Source of the DNA: Antedon mediterranea
Lineage: Eukaryota; Echinodermata; Crinoidea; Comatulida; Antedonidae
Reading direction: 5' to 3'
NCBI RefSeq assembly: GCF_964355755.1
Contig: NC_092674.1
Location: 6,453,001 to 6,517,000 of the forward strand
Length of the DNA stretch: 64,000 bases
Below the pieces are notes generated by a model, which saw only the letters and a program-made list of their open reading frames with translations, was not told where the DNA came from and did not search any database. Position 1 is the first letter of the stretch. Every line of letters begins with the position of its first letter. Shown piece after piece: positions 1 to 10,873 of the stretch. The position numbers and the translations under genes are program-made.

Positions 1-410
1 GTTCCAAAGGAGGGGTGTCCCCTTAATAGAGATGTTTCAAGGAAGGGGTATGTGTTCCCCTTAATAGGGGTGTTCCAAAGAAGGGGTGTCCCCTTAATAG
101 GGGTGTTCCAAAGAAGGGGTGTGTGTTCCCTTAATAGGGGTGTTCCAAAGGAGGGGTGTCCCCTTAATAAGGGTGTCCCAAAGGAGGGGTGTCCCCTTAA
201 TAAGGGTGTCCCAAAGGAGGAGTGTCCCCTTAATAGGGGTGTTCCAAAGGAGGGGTGTCCCCTTAATAGAGATGTTTCAAGGAAGGGGTATGTGTTCCCC
301 TTAACAGGGGTGTTCCAAAGAAGGGGTGTGTGTTTCCTTAACATGGTTTTTTTTAAAGGATGTCCCAAAGGAGGAGTGTCCCCTTAATAGGGGTGTTCCA
401 AATGAGAGGT
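1..410. repeat. 33-bp minisatellite with higher-order structure
   Basis: About twelve tandem units of roughly 33 bp, each beginning like GTTCCAAAGGAGGGGTGTCC and ending CCCTTAATAGGGGT. Because 33 is a multiple of three, open frames run through it, but these only translate to an 11-residue repeat and are not taken as coding. The block at 1-100 recurs almost unchanged from 241, including the variant unit with GTTTCAAGGAAGGGGT, so a unit of about 240 bp was itself duplicated. The array would lie in an intron of, or downstream of, the partial enzyme gene at 1124-2019. Confidence 0.9.
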
Positions 411-733
411 TCTACTTTATCTAATTCCAACTTACTGTAAGAAGTTAGCAAGTTTCTTCATTCTCAAATCATCATGAAAAGAGTTTAATGGAATAAGATA
501 CAACGATGCCCCCACTAGCATATCAATAAACACATTACCCTCACTCTGAATTTGGTCAGGATTCTATGAAATAAAAAGAAGTTTTACTAAAAATATCTTT
601 GTTTATTTGATGAATTTATGATGAAGTTATAGATGTATTGTCCCCTAAAAACATGACAAATTAAGACTAATAAAAAAAAAGACTTTGGGTAGGCCATTTC
701 TCAGTTTTAATAGTCAATTTGACTATTTTTTGC

Positions 734-766
<33 letters not shown>

Positions 767-1123
767 TAACAATTTATATAGCGCACCATCCACTAAAAGT
801 GCTCAAGGCGTTAATCACAACACTGTTTGTTTATACTTTATTAATACCATATGCCTCAGCAAAAAGGTATGATTTTAATCATCAATTTGAATATTTTTTG
901 CTGTAAATTACATTTTTTTAGGTAAATCATTTTTTTCGATCCAATTTGTGGTCAAAATGAATAACTATTATGTGACATTAAAATGGCATATTCATTAAAA
1001 TATATTTTAAAAAAAATTATTTTTCAGGGGGACAATATATCTTTAATTGGAATCAGCCAATAAGTTGGAGAGGAAATAATTCCTGTGAAAAATATGAATT
1101 ATGATATTATTAGGGATACCTAC
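411..1123. other. Non-coding, AT-rich, with an (AAT)n microsatellite
   Basis: No exon with splice signals was seen. An (ATA)n run lies near 738-766. If the enzyme gene at 1124-2019 is functional, this is part of its third intron, since its later exons are not visible to the left edge. Confidence 0.5.
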
Positions 1124-2019
1124 CTCATAGGGTGACCTAATGAGCAGGTGTGGTTCTAGGCCCACCTGCCTTGCTGCCACTGCTGTTGTTCTACAGTGGT
1201 TTGACTGAACATCACCAATAGTGATCACAGCATCACATTTCTTATGAATTGCATCACCCAAAAGAAACTCCAATTTCCGTGCCTGTTGCAAAATTATTAT
1301 TATTATTACGCAACACAATTGATTTACAATTGATTTACATATACACAATATTATTTTAAAAACCGTTGCATACTAAAGTTGGAATTTATTCTGACTAGTT
1401 TAGCCTCCACTGATTGTCAGGGCGTTTGTTGTATGAGAAAATGTATCTGGTGGTTGAAAATCTGCGATAATACCATATACAGCTCTGTGGTCTAGTGGTA
1501 TGATACTCACCCTGTAAGCGAGAGGTCGCAGGTTCAAATTTTACCTAATAAAGTAATATAAACATATATAATTAAACAAATATTCCTAACTCACTTTATT
1601 ACCACTCAATGTGATTCCTGTCATGTCATCGCGTTTTATAGAAACCTCAAATCCGTCTGGTACACCTGGAAGGTTCCATTTATAAATAGGGGTGAATGGT
1701 TGTATGAGCTGTAAGAAGAATACAATTTTGAAATTAAATCAAACCTGTAAAAATAAAGGAAAAGTACAAATTAGAGAAGAATGATGATAACCAAGAATGA
1801 AAACATGAAGAAAGGTTTGAGGAAAATTAACAAAATTTAACACATAAAGTTTGATAGTGTAGAAATAGCTTTAGATTTAATTGGTTAACAAACCTTTAAA
1901 CGAAATTGTGGGATGTTTTTCAAGCGTTTCAGCCAGGAGGGTGGGTCGTACGGGTACAACTTTGCCGGATCTGAACTTTCTTGCAAATAAGTCACTTCAT
2001 CAGGTTCCTTAGCTGTCAT
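1124..2019 (-). CDS. D-cysteine desulfhydrase-like PLP enzyme, copy A (5' three exons, partial at window edge)
   Basis: Three joined minus-strand exons: 1894-2019 (starts ATG, 42 codons), 1595-1708 (38 codons) and 1124-1282 (53 codons), all phase 0 with GT-AG borders. The product is the N-terminal part of a fold-type II PLP enzyme of the D-cysteine desulfhydrase/ACC-deaminase family. The PLP lysine motif LSGNK ends exon 2. The serine motif [10 protein letters not shown] is in exon 3. The internal exon lengths equal those of the complete copy at 5507-10654, so the pair is a tandem duplication. The leader (MTAKEPDEVTYL) is short and acidic and looks cytosolic, unlike the basic leader of the other copy. 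In exon 3 a usually Gly-rich stretch reads TIGDVQSNH. Exons 4-9 are not visible to position 1, so the gene continues off the edge or is truncated. Confidence 0.82.
1481..1548 (+). repeat. tRNA-like (SINE-head-like) sequence
   Basis: An A-box-like TGGTCTAGTGGTATGAT is followed about 35 bp later by a B-box-like GGTTCAAAT. The anticodon stem has a mismatch and the acceptor stem does not pair, so this is a tRNA-derived repeat rather than a working tRNA. It lies in intron 2 of enzyme copy A. Confidence 0.4.
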
Positions 2020-2375
2020 TGTGGTTCATAAACTATAAAAAAATATTACAAATTTAGAAATAAGATTGAAGCTGTCATTTTGACAATTATTTCTATTATT
2101 ATATTAGTAGAGTAGCGAGTAAACAGGGAGGTATAAAATAATACCTCCGTGCTGGAGTACAGTGATTAAAAATAAAATAAACTCTAATTTTAACGTTCAA
2201 ACATGGAGGTATACAAATATTTTTATACCTCCATGGTTCAAATGTGACAAGTACCCACTGGCCACATCATGGTGGCATACATCAAAGTAATAATTAATAT
2301 ATTATTTATTTAACTTTTTTCTTGGCGTACTGCTATTTGATCCAAAAAAAATTGGTAAATGTTTTTACAATTAAT

Positions 2376-4554
2376 ATAGGCCTAGGGGCAATTCCATGGT
2401 CACTCGCATTACACATTACAGTCATTTTTGTTAGTCTAAGCTTTGTACTTTCTATACTAATTGGATTTTTAAGTCAATGTTTTATATGAACATACTTTAG
2501 GTGCAAGTCTTTAATAAAATACTATAAAAAAAATTTTATGTCTTTTACTTCGACAATGACGCCATTGCGAAATTCTGTCACACGCATTACACAAAAAGGA
2601 CACAACAAAAATTTGATTAGATTTGATAAGAACGTGTCCTTAAACTAAAAATATATGAATCAAAAGATCTTATATTTTTAATTGCTGTACTTTTAAAGTA
2701 TAAAATAGGATAATAAAAAAATTCAACATTACATAGATTTTAAAAATATTTTACATTTTAACAAAAAAGTCCCGTCACTCGCATTACTGTCACTCGCATT
2801 ACCGTAAGAAGTGAACTTAGTATTTACTAAGCAAAGCAGAAAGAAAGGTAGACAATAATTAAATAATGCAACATTAAACCACTCAAAGAATGTTATATCA
2901 ATTTTCAAGTAAAAACTTTTATTTCAACTCATTTGGATGAAGTTCTAAAGGACATCATCTATTTTTAACACTAACAGAACATCTTGATTTTTTACAAACA
3001 CAGTAACAGAACACTTATACGGTCACTAAAAATGAAAATAGAAAATTCAAACAGCCATTTTACAAATTATGGAACTCAAAGTTCTTCGCAAACCAGCATC
3101 AAGCATTCTTTTTGCCCTGGTAGTGGCTTTAGCAAAGCCATAGCACTTCTAAAAGGTGAGGGCCCGTCTGATGCCAAAGCAGCCTTCTTTGCTCTGAACT
3201 AATAGCCACACGTTTTCTATTAGCAACTTTAAGAGCATCAATCTTCTGCTTCTTCAAAGCTGGTGGCAGAGCTAGAATTTTCTCTTTTCTTTTACTTTTT
3301 TACTTCTTTTCGAAATTTCATTTTGTTTGTTTCTGTGTGAGATGTATTTTCCCTCGGCTTTCAGTTTTTCTAGGTACTTTCTCTGTCGTTCGGCCATTTC
3401 TAAAGGCAGGATGCAAATGTGAATGATAATTTAAAATTATTTTTAAATAATAAGCAATTATATATTTTGTTTTTAAAACTACAATGCTTTAGACCTGGTG
3501 GTATAAAATATGCCTAGTAAATAATAATATATAAATAAATTATTATAGCCTTAGGCCTATGCGGTGTTTTCAAATTATAGAATTTGAAATAATTAACACT
3601 AACAATATAAGAAAAAAAAACTTAAAAATTGTGATTAAATATAAATGTATACTTATTCTTACCTTCACAAAAGATTGTACCAAATTTGTTAAATCTCACC
3701 AGATTTAGTGTTTTTTATTTAATGAGCTCTTATAATGATTTGATTTTTCAAATGATTTAACTGCAAAAAGGTCGTTGCTAGGGATTGTGCCCTCAACAAA
3801 CCTAATGCTATAATTATTATACTGTAGTGCCTCCAAATAAGGGCCAAATCACACATTGTATTATGAAATTAATGTATATACTAATTCTGGGACTAATTCA
3901 TAACTAATGATAGATTAATTACTATTTTACTTTACAAAAAAAAGAGTTTTAGTAATGTCACTCGCATTACATTGTCCATTTTTTAACGTCACTCGCATTA
4001 CATGTCACTCGCATTTCACTTTTCAATGTCTCAACAATTTTGTATTTACGGGGATTTTTTATTTTTATTTGTCAAATTTTAATTGTTCAAAGTAGTATAG
4101 CTAAATTATAAAATTTCATTAAAAAAAATTATCATCATGATGGTATAAAAAAAAAAAATCATTTTTTTTGTCACTCGCATTACATACCCTAATATATAAC
4201 AGAATACATAGCACTCCTATATGGGATATTCAACATTTGTAGTTATATCATATTTTCCATATCTTAAGTGTACTACCGTATTACTTAGACATGTTACTTT
4301 ATAAATATTACTTTGTTGGGAAAATAATAATCAGTTAACGTAATTACCTATTTTTCACACCTAAAAAAAAATATATATTCAACATTGAATAAACGTAATT
4401 TTTTGGCTGCAAAAAGTCATAAATGAATTGAAAAAGTTAAAAACCTAGTTCCCACATATTCAAAGAGTAACATAAACACAAATTTTGAGCTGACTAATTA
4501 ATTTGAATTTTTTTGGTCATGTCCATGTTTGCATGGAATTGCCCCTAGGCCTAT
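2376..4554. mobile_element. 2.18-kb DNA transposon-like element with 23-bp terminal inverted repeats
   Basis: The left end at 2376-2398 and the right end at 4532-4554 are perfect inverted repeats around AGGGGCAATTCCATG plus the palindrome AGGCCT. Inside, the 14-mer GTCACTCGCATTAC and close variants occur about eight times (near 2399, 2577, 2774, 2789, 3957, 3988, 4003 and 4170), all on the plus strand. A decayed coding fragment lies at 3130-3397. A target duplication cannot be fixed because the flanks share the palindromic AGGCCT. The superfamily is not recognised. Confidence 0.65.
3130..3397 (-). pseudogene. Decayed lysine/arginine-rich transposon-encoded fragment
   Basis: A minus-strand ATG at 3395-3397 opens 41 codons beginning MAERQRKYLEKLKAEGKY and ending at 3272. 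After an apparent slip in an A-rich run, another frame continues as LPPALKKQKIDALKVANRK and so on to about 3130. The basic AERQRKY... start resembles proteins I associate with animal DNA transposons, but I cannot name the family. It lies inside the inverted-repeat element at 2376-4554 and is probably a remnant of that element's own gene. Confidence 0.35.
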
Positions 4555-5506
4555 CCTAAGAATTCCCACAGCCGAGCCCCTAATAATTATTATTATTAGT
4601 TTGCTAGGCCCTATTACTAGGCCTAGTATAATATTAGGCGTAATAACTAATTATAAATTAGGCCCAACTAGCCTTAATTAGTTAAGCCTGGCTAGGCCTC
4701 CTTCCAGTCGGACTGGAGAAGGTGTGTGTGTGTGTGGAGCAAAAACATCACAGCAGACACAACACAGACAGGTGTCTACTTTTATTTACTAGGCCTAGCC
4801 TAGGCTAGGCCTACTCCATCATCATGGATGGATGGTTGGAGGAAGAGGGCCTGAGCTAGCCTACTACTAGCCTAGGCCTAGCTAGTACTAGCCTAGCCTA
4901 AATAGGGCTAGTAGGCCTAGCTAGTTTAGTTAGTTAGTAGGCCTAGCCTAGTTTATCATGGTATGGTTATCCTCGGTTTTATTAAAAGGCTAGCAAAGGG
5001 CTGGCTATCCGATCTTAGTTTACCTAGGCCTAGGCTAGGCTAGATCATCTGTGTTTAGAAAACGTCGTACGCATCATCAGGGAGAGTAGAGTGCCTGCAC
5101 ATACGTACACGTATATACAAGCCTTCTATTCTCCTTCACGCTCCGATCCAGGGGCGGAAAAAAGGTAGAATGTTTGTCGCCCTCTATAACTGATTTTCTC
5201 TATTATAACTTGCTGATCGGATTTTTAGAAAAGTAGTGGTGGTGGTAGACTAAAAATGGACACATTAAAAACGAGTCACGCATTAAAACTTTAATGAATG
5301 AAATGTATTTATTAATATAAAAAAAAATTAAACGATTAATAATATAAATTCATAGATATATAATCAGATAGATAGCAATATAGTGTTACACTCTCAGTAT
5401 TCATTTAACTAATAATTTGACACATTATTTAAAGGGTTCTACATTTTTAATCAGTAGGCCTATGTTTTTAAACCTTTATAAACTTTAAGAAATAAATATT
5501 AATTAA
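4555..5506. other. Intergenic, TAGGCCTA-rich sequence
   Basis: Between 4560 and 5050 the palindromic words TAGGCCTA, CTAGGCCTAG and GCTAG recur densely, giving many overlapping short palindromes, with a short (GT)n near 4722. No exon was seen. The rest (5050-5506) is plain AT-rich downstream sequence of the gene ending at 5507. Confidence 0.5.
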
Positions 5507-8500
5507 TTAATAAATGGTTGGTTCACCATCAGGATTCATCCAGTTCTGCACTAGTGGATCGGCTCCCGAAGACTGGGTCAGTGTGTCACCGAGTTGCCCG
5601 TCGAACATGCCAAAGATTCCACCTAACATAAGACAATGAGAACAATATAATAAGTTTGATTGAAAACAACCATATAGTAAATAAAGGGGGCACCGCTATT
5701 TAGGAGACACACCCATATTCAGAGGACATCAATAGGTTTTAACACTATTGTCAGCGACTATTCAAGGGACACCTTATTCAGAGGATAACTTGTTGGGTCC
5801 CTTATTTAGGGTTCAACTGTACCTCCAATCCAAAATACAGACTAAAAACCCACCTGAATGTAAAAATAGTATTCTTCTCCCTTTAAACTTTGACCTGTCA
5901 CGCATGAGTTCTTTGGTTAATGCTAGTGCGGCCTTCCCTGTGTATGTTGGGTCTAGTAATATACTGCTTTCTTTAGCTACTGTTTTAATAAACTCTTCAA
6001 AATAGAACATAATAAAATATAAAAGATTTCATTTCACTTTTAAGACGTGAATAAATAGAACATTTTGGTGCAATATGTTGTCATGGTTACCACACAAAGT
6101 ACAAATCTTGTATTTCATTACACATTGTATTTCCTGTAGTATATCAGGGGTCATTTAAATGTGGATTTATGAAAGAATGGCCAATAAGAGAGGAAGATGG
6201 CAGGGAATAATTTCGCCAGTGTAGCATAGCAAAAAGCTATACAAAACAACCTTATTGCTACACATTTCTAAAATTGTGTAGCAAAAAAGACAATACAAAA
6301 CTATGTTTCTCGACTAAAAAATCAGTTTGATTAGCAATAATTGCTAAACAAAATTTTAAAATGAAATTTTTCCCTGGATGGACATGCCAGTTGCTTTCCA
6401 GGGAGGGAAAAGTAGGGCATATAGATCTAAAGGCAAATTACTGAAAAAAATACAATGCTGTGGGTATCAGTGGCTGGATCTCAATGGAGATACAAAATAA
6501 AAGCGAAAAGCTAAATCAAAACGAGAAGTAAACAGCCAGAAAAGTTAGCAGAGCTTTCGGGCAACATATATACTGTATATAATATTATATAAATATTCCA
6601 TAATATTGGGATGTTTTTCTATATCCCAAAAAATATTGCACCTAAAGCTCTGTTTAAACTTTATGTGACAAAAAATGTGATGTACCCTTATATGGACATG
6701 ATGATGTCATATTACTACCATATTTGGGCATATCACTACCATATTTGGGCATATCACTACCATATTTGGGCATATCACTACCATATTTGGGCATATCACT
6801 ACCATATTTAGGCATATAATACTTTTTTTAAAACTAGTTTGATAGTGCAGACAGAGCTTAAGATGAGAGGTGGGTGGCACTTTTCCTCACCTAATTCCTC
6901 AGGCTTTGAAATACCATATCCAAGTCCTTTTGCTCCTTCATGAATATTAATGATGCCCTCTGACCTCACCGTGTCAATACCGATACTATCTAGGGTTTCA
7001 TTTATATGGCTGTGAAAATATGCAGCTGTATCGCAGACAGCAAAAGCATGTATCCTGGAAAAAACAAATATTTGTTTTTTTTATTAATGTTTACGTCGTC
7101 TGCTTAGTTCCTGTTTTGGATGTTTACAATTCCAATTTTGTTTTATTAAAATATGATGAAAGTCAATAAAAATTAATAATAATTGGTGAGTTCATAATTT
7201 GTTTAATAAAACTATATTATATTAAATTTACATAGCATTCAGTACTAGACAGTGGATTCACTGGCGCTGTATTAACATCTAGTCAAATGTGGTGGAAATG
7301 TCTCCTAAGCTGTCTACACTATCAAACTTTATAGACAAAACAATGTGATGCGCCTATATATGGACATGGTGATGTCATATCACTACCATATTTGGGCACA
7401 TCACACTTTTTTGTTTGATAGTGTAGGCAGAGCTTTAAAGCTCTAAATTGTGTAACAGTTTTTCTTCACTACATTCATCAATCAAACTCTATTGACAAAA
7501 CAATGTGATGTACCCATATATGGACATGATGATGCAATATCATTACCATATTTGGGCACATGACAATTTTTTTGTCAAACTAGTTTGATAGTGTGTCACA
7601 GTTTTTCTTCACTTTACTTCATTCATCAATTGATTCAAAAGTTTTGCACAGGCGACAACAAATGATTAAAGCTCACAACTATTTTGGTGAATGTGGTAAA
7701 TAATGACTCCATACATGTTTTCAAGAAGGTTCCATGTTCGAATCTCGGTTGGTGCGACTTTTTCTCATCTTTACCGTTTCAATGTAAATTATTATTCATA
7801 TTTCTAGATTTGCATTATTTACCTGAGGTGTGATCCCGTGAGATAGTTGCCAATTGATATACCAGCTGCTGTTCCACCACTGCCCACCGTCAGTACAATA
7901 TCATCGAACCTGTTAATCACTCCCTATGATCAATCAATCACATATCAATCAATCAATCAATCAATATGTTTAGGGCAGATGATGTTTTCATTACTTTTAA
8001 ATGGGGTTAAAATTAAATAATACAGTAGAACCATTAATGGGGACCTTAAGCTCTGTCTGATGATGATGATGTCATATCACTACCATATTTGGGCATATCA
8101 CTACCATATTTGGGCATATCATTACCATATTTTGGCACATCAAACTAGTTTGATTGTGTAGACAGAGCTTAATGGACAAAGTATACACATAATAGGGTTG
8201 TTACCTAAATAGGAGTTGGCTGTAGAGTTAAAAATATGGTTTCCCTTGTTAATTTTATAGGAAAGTGTCCATTTAGGGGTGTCAACTGAATATTGATGTC
8301 CCAAATGATGGGTCCTACTGTATTATAAACAACATGCAAATAGTCTACCTGATCTAGCAGTTCTTGCCACCCATTTAAGTAACCATGGAGACCAGTAACA
8401 TTGGATCCACCAATAGGGATGGAGTATGCTTTAATACCCTTAGACTTTCTGGAAAAAAAAATACAGTATTAAAAAGCAATACATTATATACAGTATATAT

Positions 8501-10654
8501 ACACATTGAATGGAGAAGGGGACACATTCCTGTTAATTGAATGGTGGAAAATTATGTTTTAACACTATGGACAACTCATCAATGGCATAACTGCTATGAG
8601 TGCTCACTTCTGGGCTAAACCCAGGGGCCCCAGAGCAGTGCCCAGAGACAAAAAACAGGCATTAAAATATGTCGAAAAAGGCTAAAAACCCGCGAGGCCT
8701 CCAGCCACTTAAGGTTTCTAAATCCAGTGCCTGAGGTCTCTACGTGTTGCCACTGCAAGCTATATTCAGGCGACACCTCCATAAAGAGACACTTTGTTAG
8801 GTCCTGAATGTGTCCTCCAGGTTCTACTGCATGTAGAAAGGTTTTCTCACTAAAATTAAAAATCATAGATTGCCAAGTAAACTAAACTTACTTTAGTTTG
8901 TTGGTGAGTTGTTGCATTCTTGGTATGAGGTCAGTTTTTTCTTGCGCTTTGATGGGAACCAGGTACATTGATGCCCCCATTAGCCTGTTGAGGAGCATGT
9001 TACCATTGCTGCCCAACTCGCAAGGATCCTAATAAAATATTCCAAGATTATCAAAAAGGTTAATAAAATTGTTGTGACGATATTGTGTCAAGACCTAAAA
9101 ATCTGTCTACACTATCAAAGTGTGACAAAAAAAGTGTGATGTGCCCAAATATGGTAGTGATATGACATCATCATGTCCATATATGTGCACACCACTTTTT
9201 TTGTCACATAAAGTTTGATAGTGTAGACAGCTTTAGAGTAGGTGAAAAACTACATTTAGTTTTAGCCTTTGAAATAATTGTATACAAAGGTTTTATTACA
9301 TTTATGGCATCTACTTTGTGTAAAGAGCCACAGAAAAACGTTTGGAAAAAGCGGACATTGCGAAGGGGTTATTTAAGGTCACATTAGGTCAAATAATTAT
9401 GAGGATGTTTGTATTTAAGCATAAATGTCCTGAAAATAGATTCTGGATTTTCCCTAAATTCCTAGTAACTTGGGGAAGTGTAGACAGAGCTTAATACTAG
9501 AAACCTCTCTACCTTTATTCTGGACCTTAGAAGAAGGTGAGTCTCAAGTCCAAGTTGCCTAGCCGCAACCGCTGTTGTGCGGCAATGATTTGACTGAACT
9601 CCGCCACACGTTATCACAGCTTTACAATCATTTGATAAAGCCTCGGCTAGCAAGAACTCCAACTTTCGAATCTAGTCACAATAAAATCACACTTCAAACA
9701 TTATTTTAAAAAGCAATCTTTTGACATATTTCTGGAGAATCTACATAAATACATAAAAGTCAAAGTTGTATAATTAATTAATTAATGGGGTAAAACATTC
9801 ACACACTAATAAGTAGCGAGCTCAACCAATCAGTTACCTAAAGATAGACTGAGGTATTTGCGAAAATGCACTAGCGCCATAAACATGCACTATAACACAA
9901 GTTTGGACTTTGTTTATGGTGGCCATCAGAAAGAAAATATTGACTGTAAAAGAAATATTTTGTTTACTTATAGTCTTATCGATCTGATTTGATAGCTAAC
10001 CTTGTTACCTGATAGAGCACAACCTGTCATATCATCACGTTTGATACACACTTCAATGTCACTAGGCACGCCTGGGAGATTCCATTTCTGGATAGGGGTG
10101 AATGGTTGGAAGAGCTGCACAAATTGTATAAATATGAACATTAGCATAAACTGCATTAGTCAGAATGTATATACTAATAACTATTATAATTATTAATCTA
10201 GTATTTTGTTGTCCACATTAGGGTCCGTTTTTAAATTGGAGAGATAAAAAATTTGTATCAATCAACATAATCAACCCCATCCTTCCCCCTCCCAATCCTT
10301 GATACCCCCCCCCCCCCCCAAAAAAAAAAATAAAAAATAAGGGGAATTCCCATTTCATTTTAAATCCTGATTGACCCATATGTTTTTCTTATTTCAACAA
10401 ATAATGACAAATTCACAATTTACCTGAACTTGCACTGATGGAGACATTTTCAAATGTTTCGCCCAATCCGGTGGAGTGTAACTAAGGAGTTGGTTTGAAG
10501 TAAACCCAGAATGCGTGTGTCTGCACCTGTGATTGGACACTGCAGACACTGACAGTACGCATTTTCTCGTCATAAATATTCCAACAACATTCTGTTGTTT
10601 CACATTGCTAATTACTTTATGACTGATTCCATTCATTAGGTGATGAGTAAACAT
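5507..10654 (-). CDS. D-cysteine desulfhydrase-like PLP enzyme, copy B (complete, nine exons)
   Basis: Minus-strand exons: 10424-10654, 10001-10114, 9513-9671, 8892-9028, 8349-8448, 7823-7923, 6891-7054, 5854-5994 and 5507-5622 (TAA). All borders are GT-AG and all phases close, giving 420 residues. Bacterial relatives are about 330, and the extra is an N-terminal leader rich in R, S and H without acidic residues (around residues 27-51), consistent with a mitochondrial presequence. Residue assignments: PLP lysine K115 in LSGNK, S142 in VQSNHC, a phosphate-binding Gly loop [14 protein letters not shown] at 353-356, and HSGG at 381-384. In ACC deaminases the YTGK threonine is normally Glu and the HSGG serine is Leu; polar residues there favour D-cysteine desulfhydrase (D-Cys to pyruvate, H2S and NH3). 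Start choice is uncertain: M1 or M28. Several MITE copies lie in its introns. Confidence 0.92.
6643..6861. mobile_element. TTAA-type MITE copy with expanded internal 21-bp repeat
   Basis: Terminal repeats like GCTCTGTCTACACTATCAAA are present in inverted form at both ends (the left one is damaged). The interior carries about five tandem 21-bp copies containing ATCACTACCATATTTGGGC at 6711-6810. It lies just beyond exon 7 of enzyme copy B. Confidence 0.85.
7305..7437. mobile_element. TTAA-type MITE copy
   Basis: Inverted ends (CTGTCTACACTATCAAACTT / TTTGATAGTGTAGGCAGAGC) flank the core CCATATATGGACAT. It is in an intron of enzyme copy B. Confidence 0.85.
7481..7596. mobile_element. TTAA-type MITE copy lacking its outermost ends
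   Basis: The core and the inner parts of both inverted repeats are present, but the CTGTCTACAC tips are missing. About 30 bp of flanking sequence (CAGTTTTTCTTCACT...CATTCATCAAT) occurs on both sides. Confidence 0.75.
7731..7790 (+). mobile_element. Fragment of the tRNA-derived SINE found at 28380-28872
   Basis: It holds a B-box TTCGAATCTCGGTTGG, then CGACTTTTTCTCATCTTTA and CGTTTCAA, in the same order as the minus-strand SINE copies at 28380-28872. The A-box half is missing. Confidence 0.6.
8045..8172. mobile_element. TTAA-type MITE copy with intact TTAA borders
   Basis: Both edges read TTAA directly outside GCTCTGTC...GACAGAGC, the clearest case for TTAA as target site. Three tandem copies of the internal 21-mer occur. 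Confidence 0.88.
9099..9234. mobile_element. TTAA-type MITE copy (opposite internal orientation)
   Basis: Inverted ends CTGTCTACACTATCAAAG / CTTTGATAGTGTAGACAG-like. The asymmetric core is reversed relative to the copies at 7305 and 36243. A detached end fragment of the family lies at 9476-9494. Confidence 0.85.
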
Positions 10655-10873
10655 TTGTTATGGAAACCTGTTGCTGACAAACAAAAAAAGTCCTGAATTA
10701 AAAAAAAAAATAAAAAAAAACATAAAAACATACTTTTTTATTATTTAGAAATAAATTAAAAGGCTTAAAATAAGATTCAGATGAGATTACATATTTTAAA
10801 TTAAATTGTGTATATTTAAAATAAGCATTAAAAATGGATGTAGCTTAGAAATCACATAAAACATCCATTATCT

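Noticed and set aside
52-387. A 111-codon open frame with an 11-residue repeat at the left edge
   Set aside because: It exists only because the minisatellite period (33 bp) is divisible by three. No splice sites or codon constraint.
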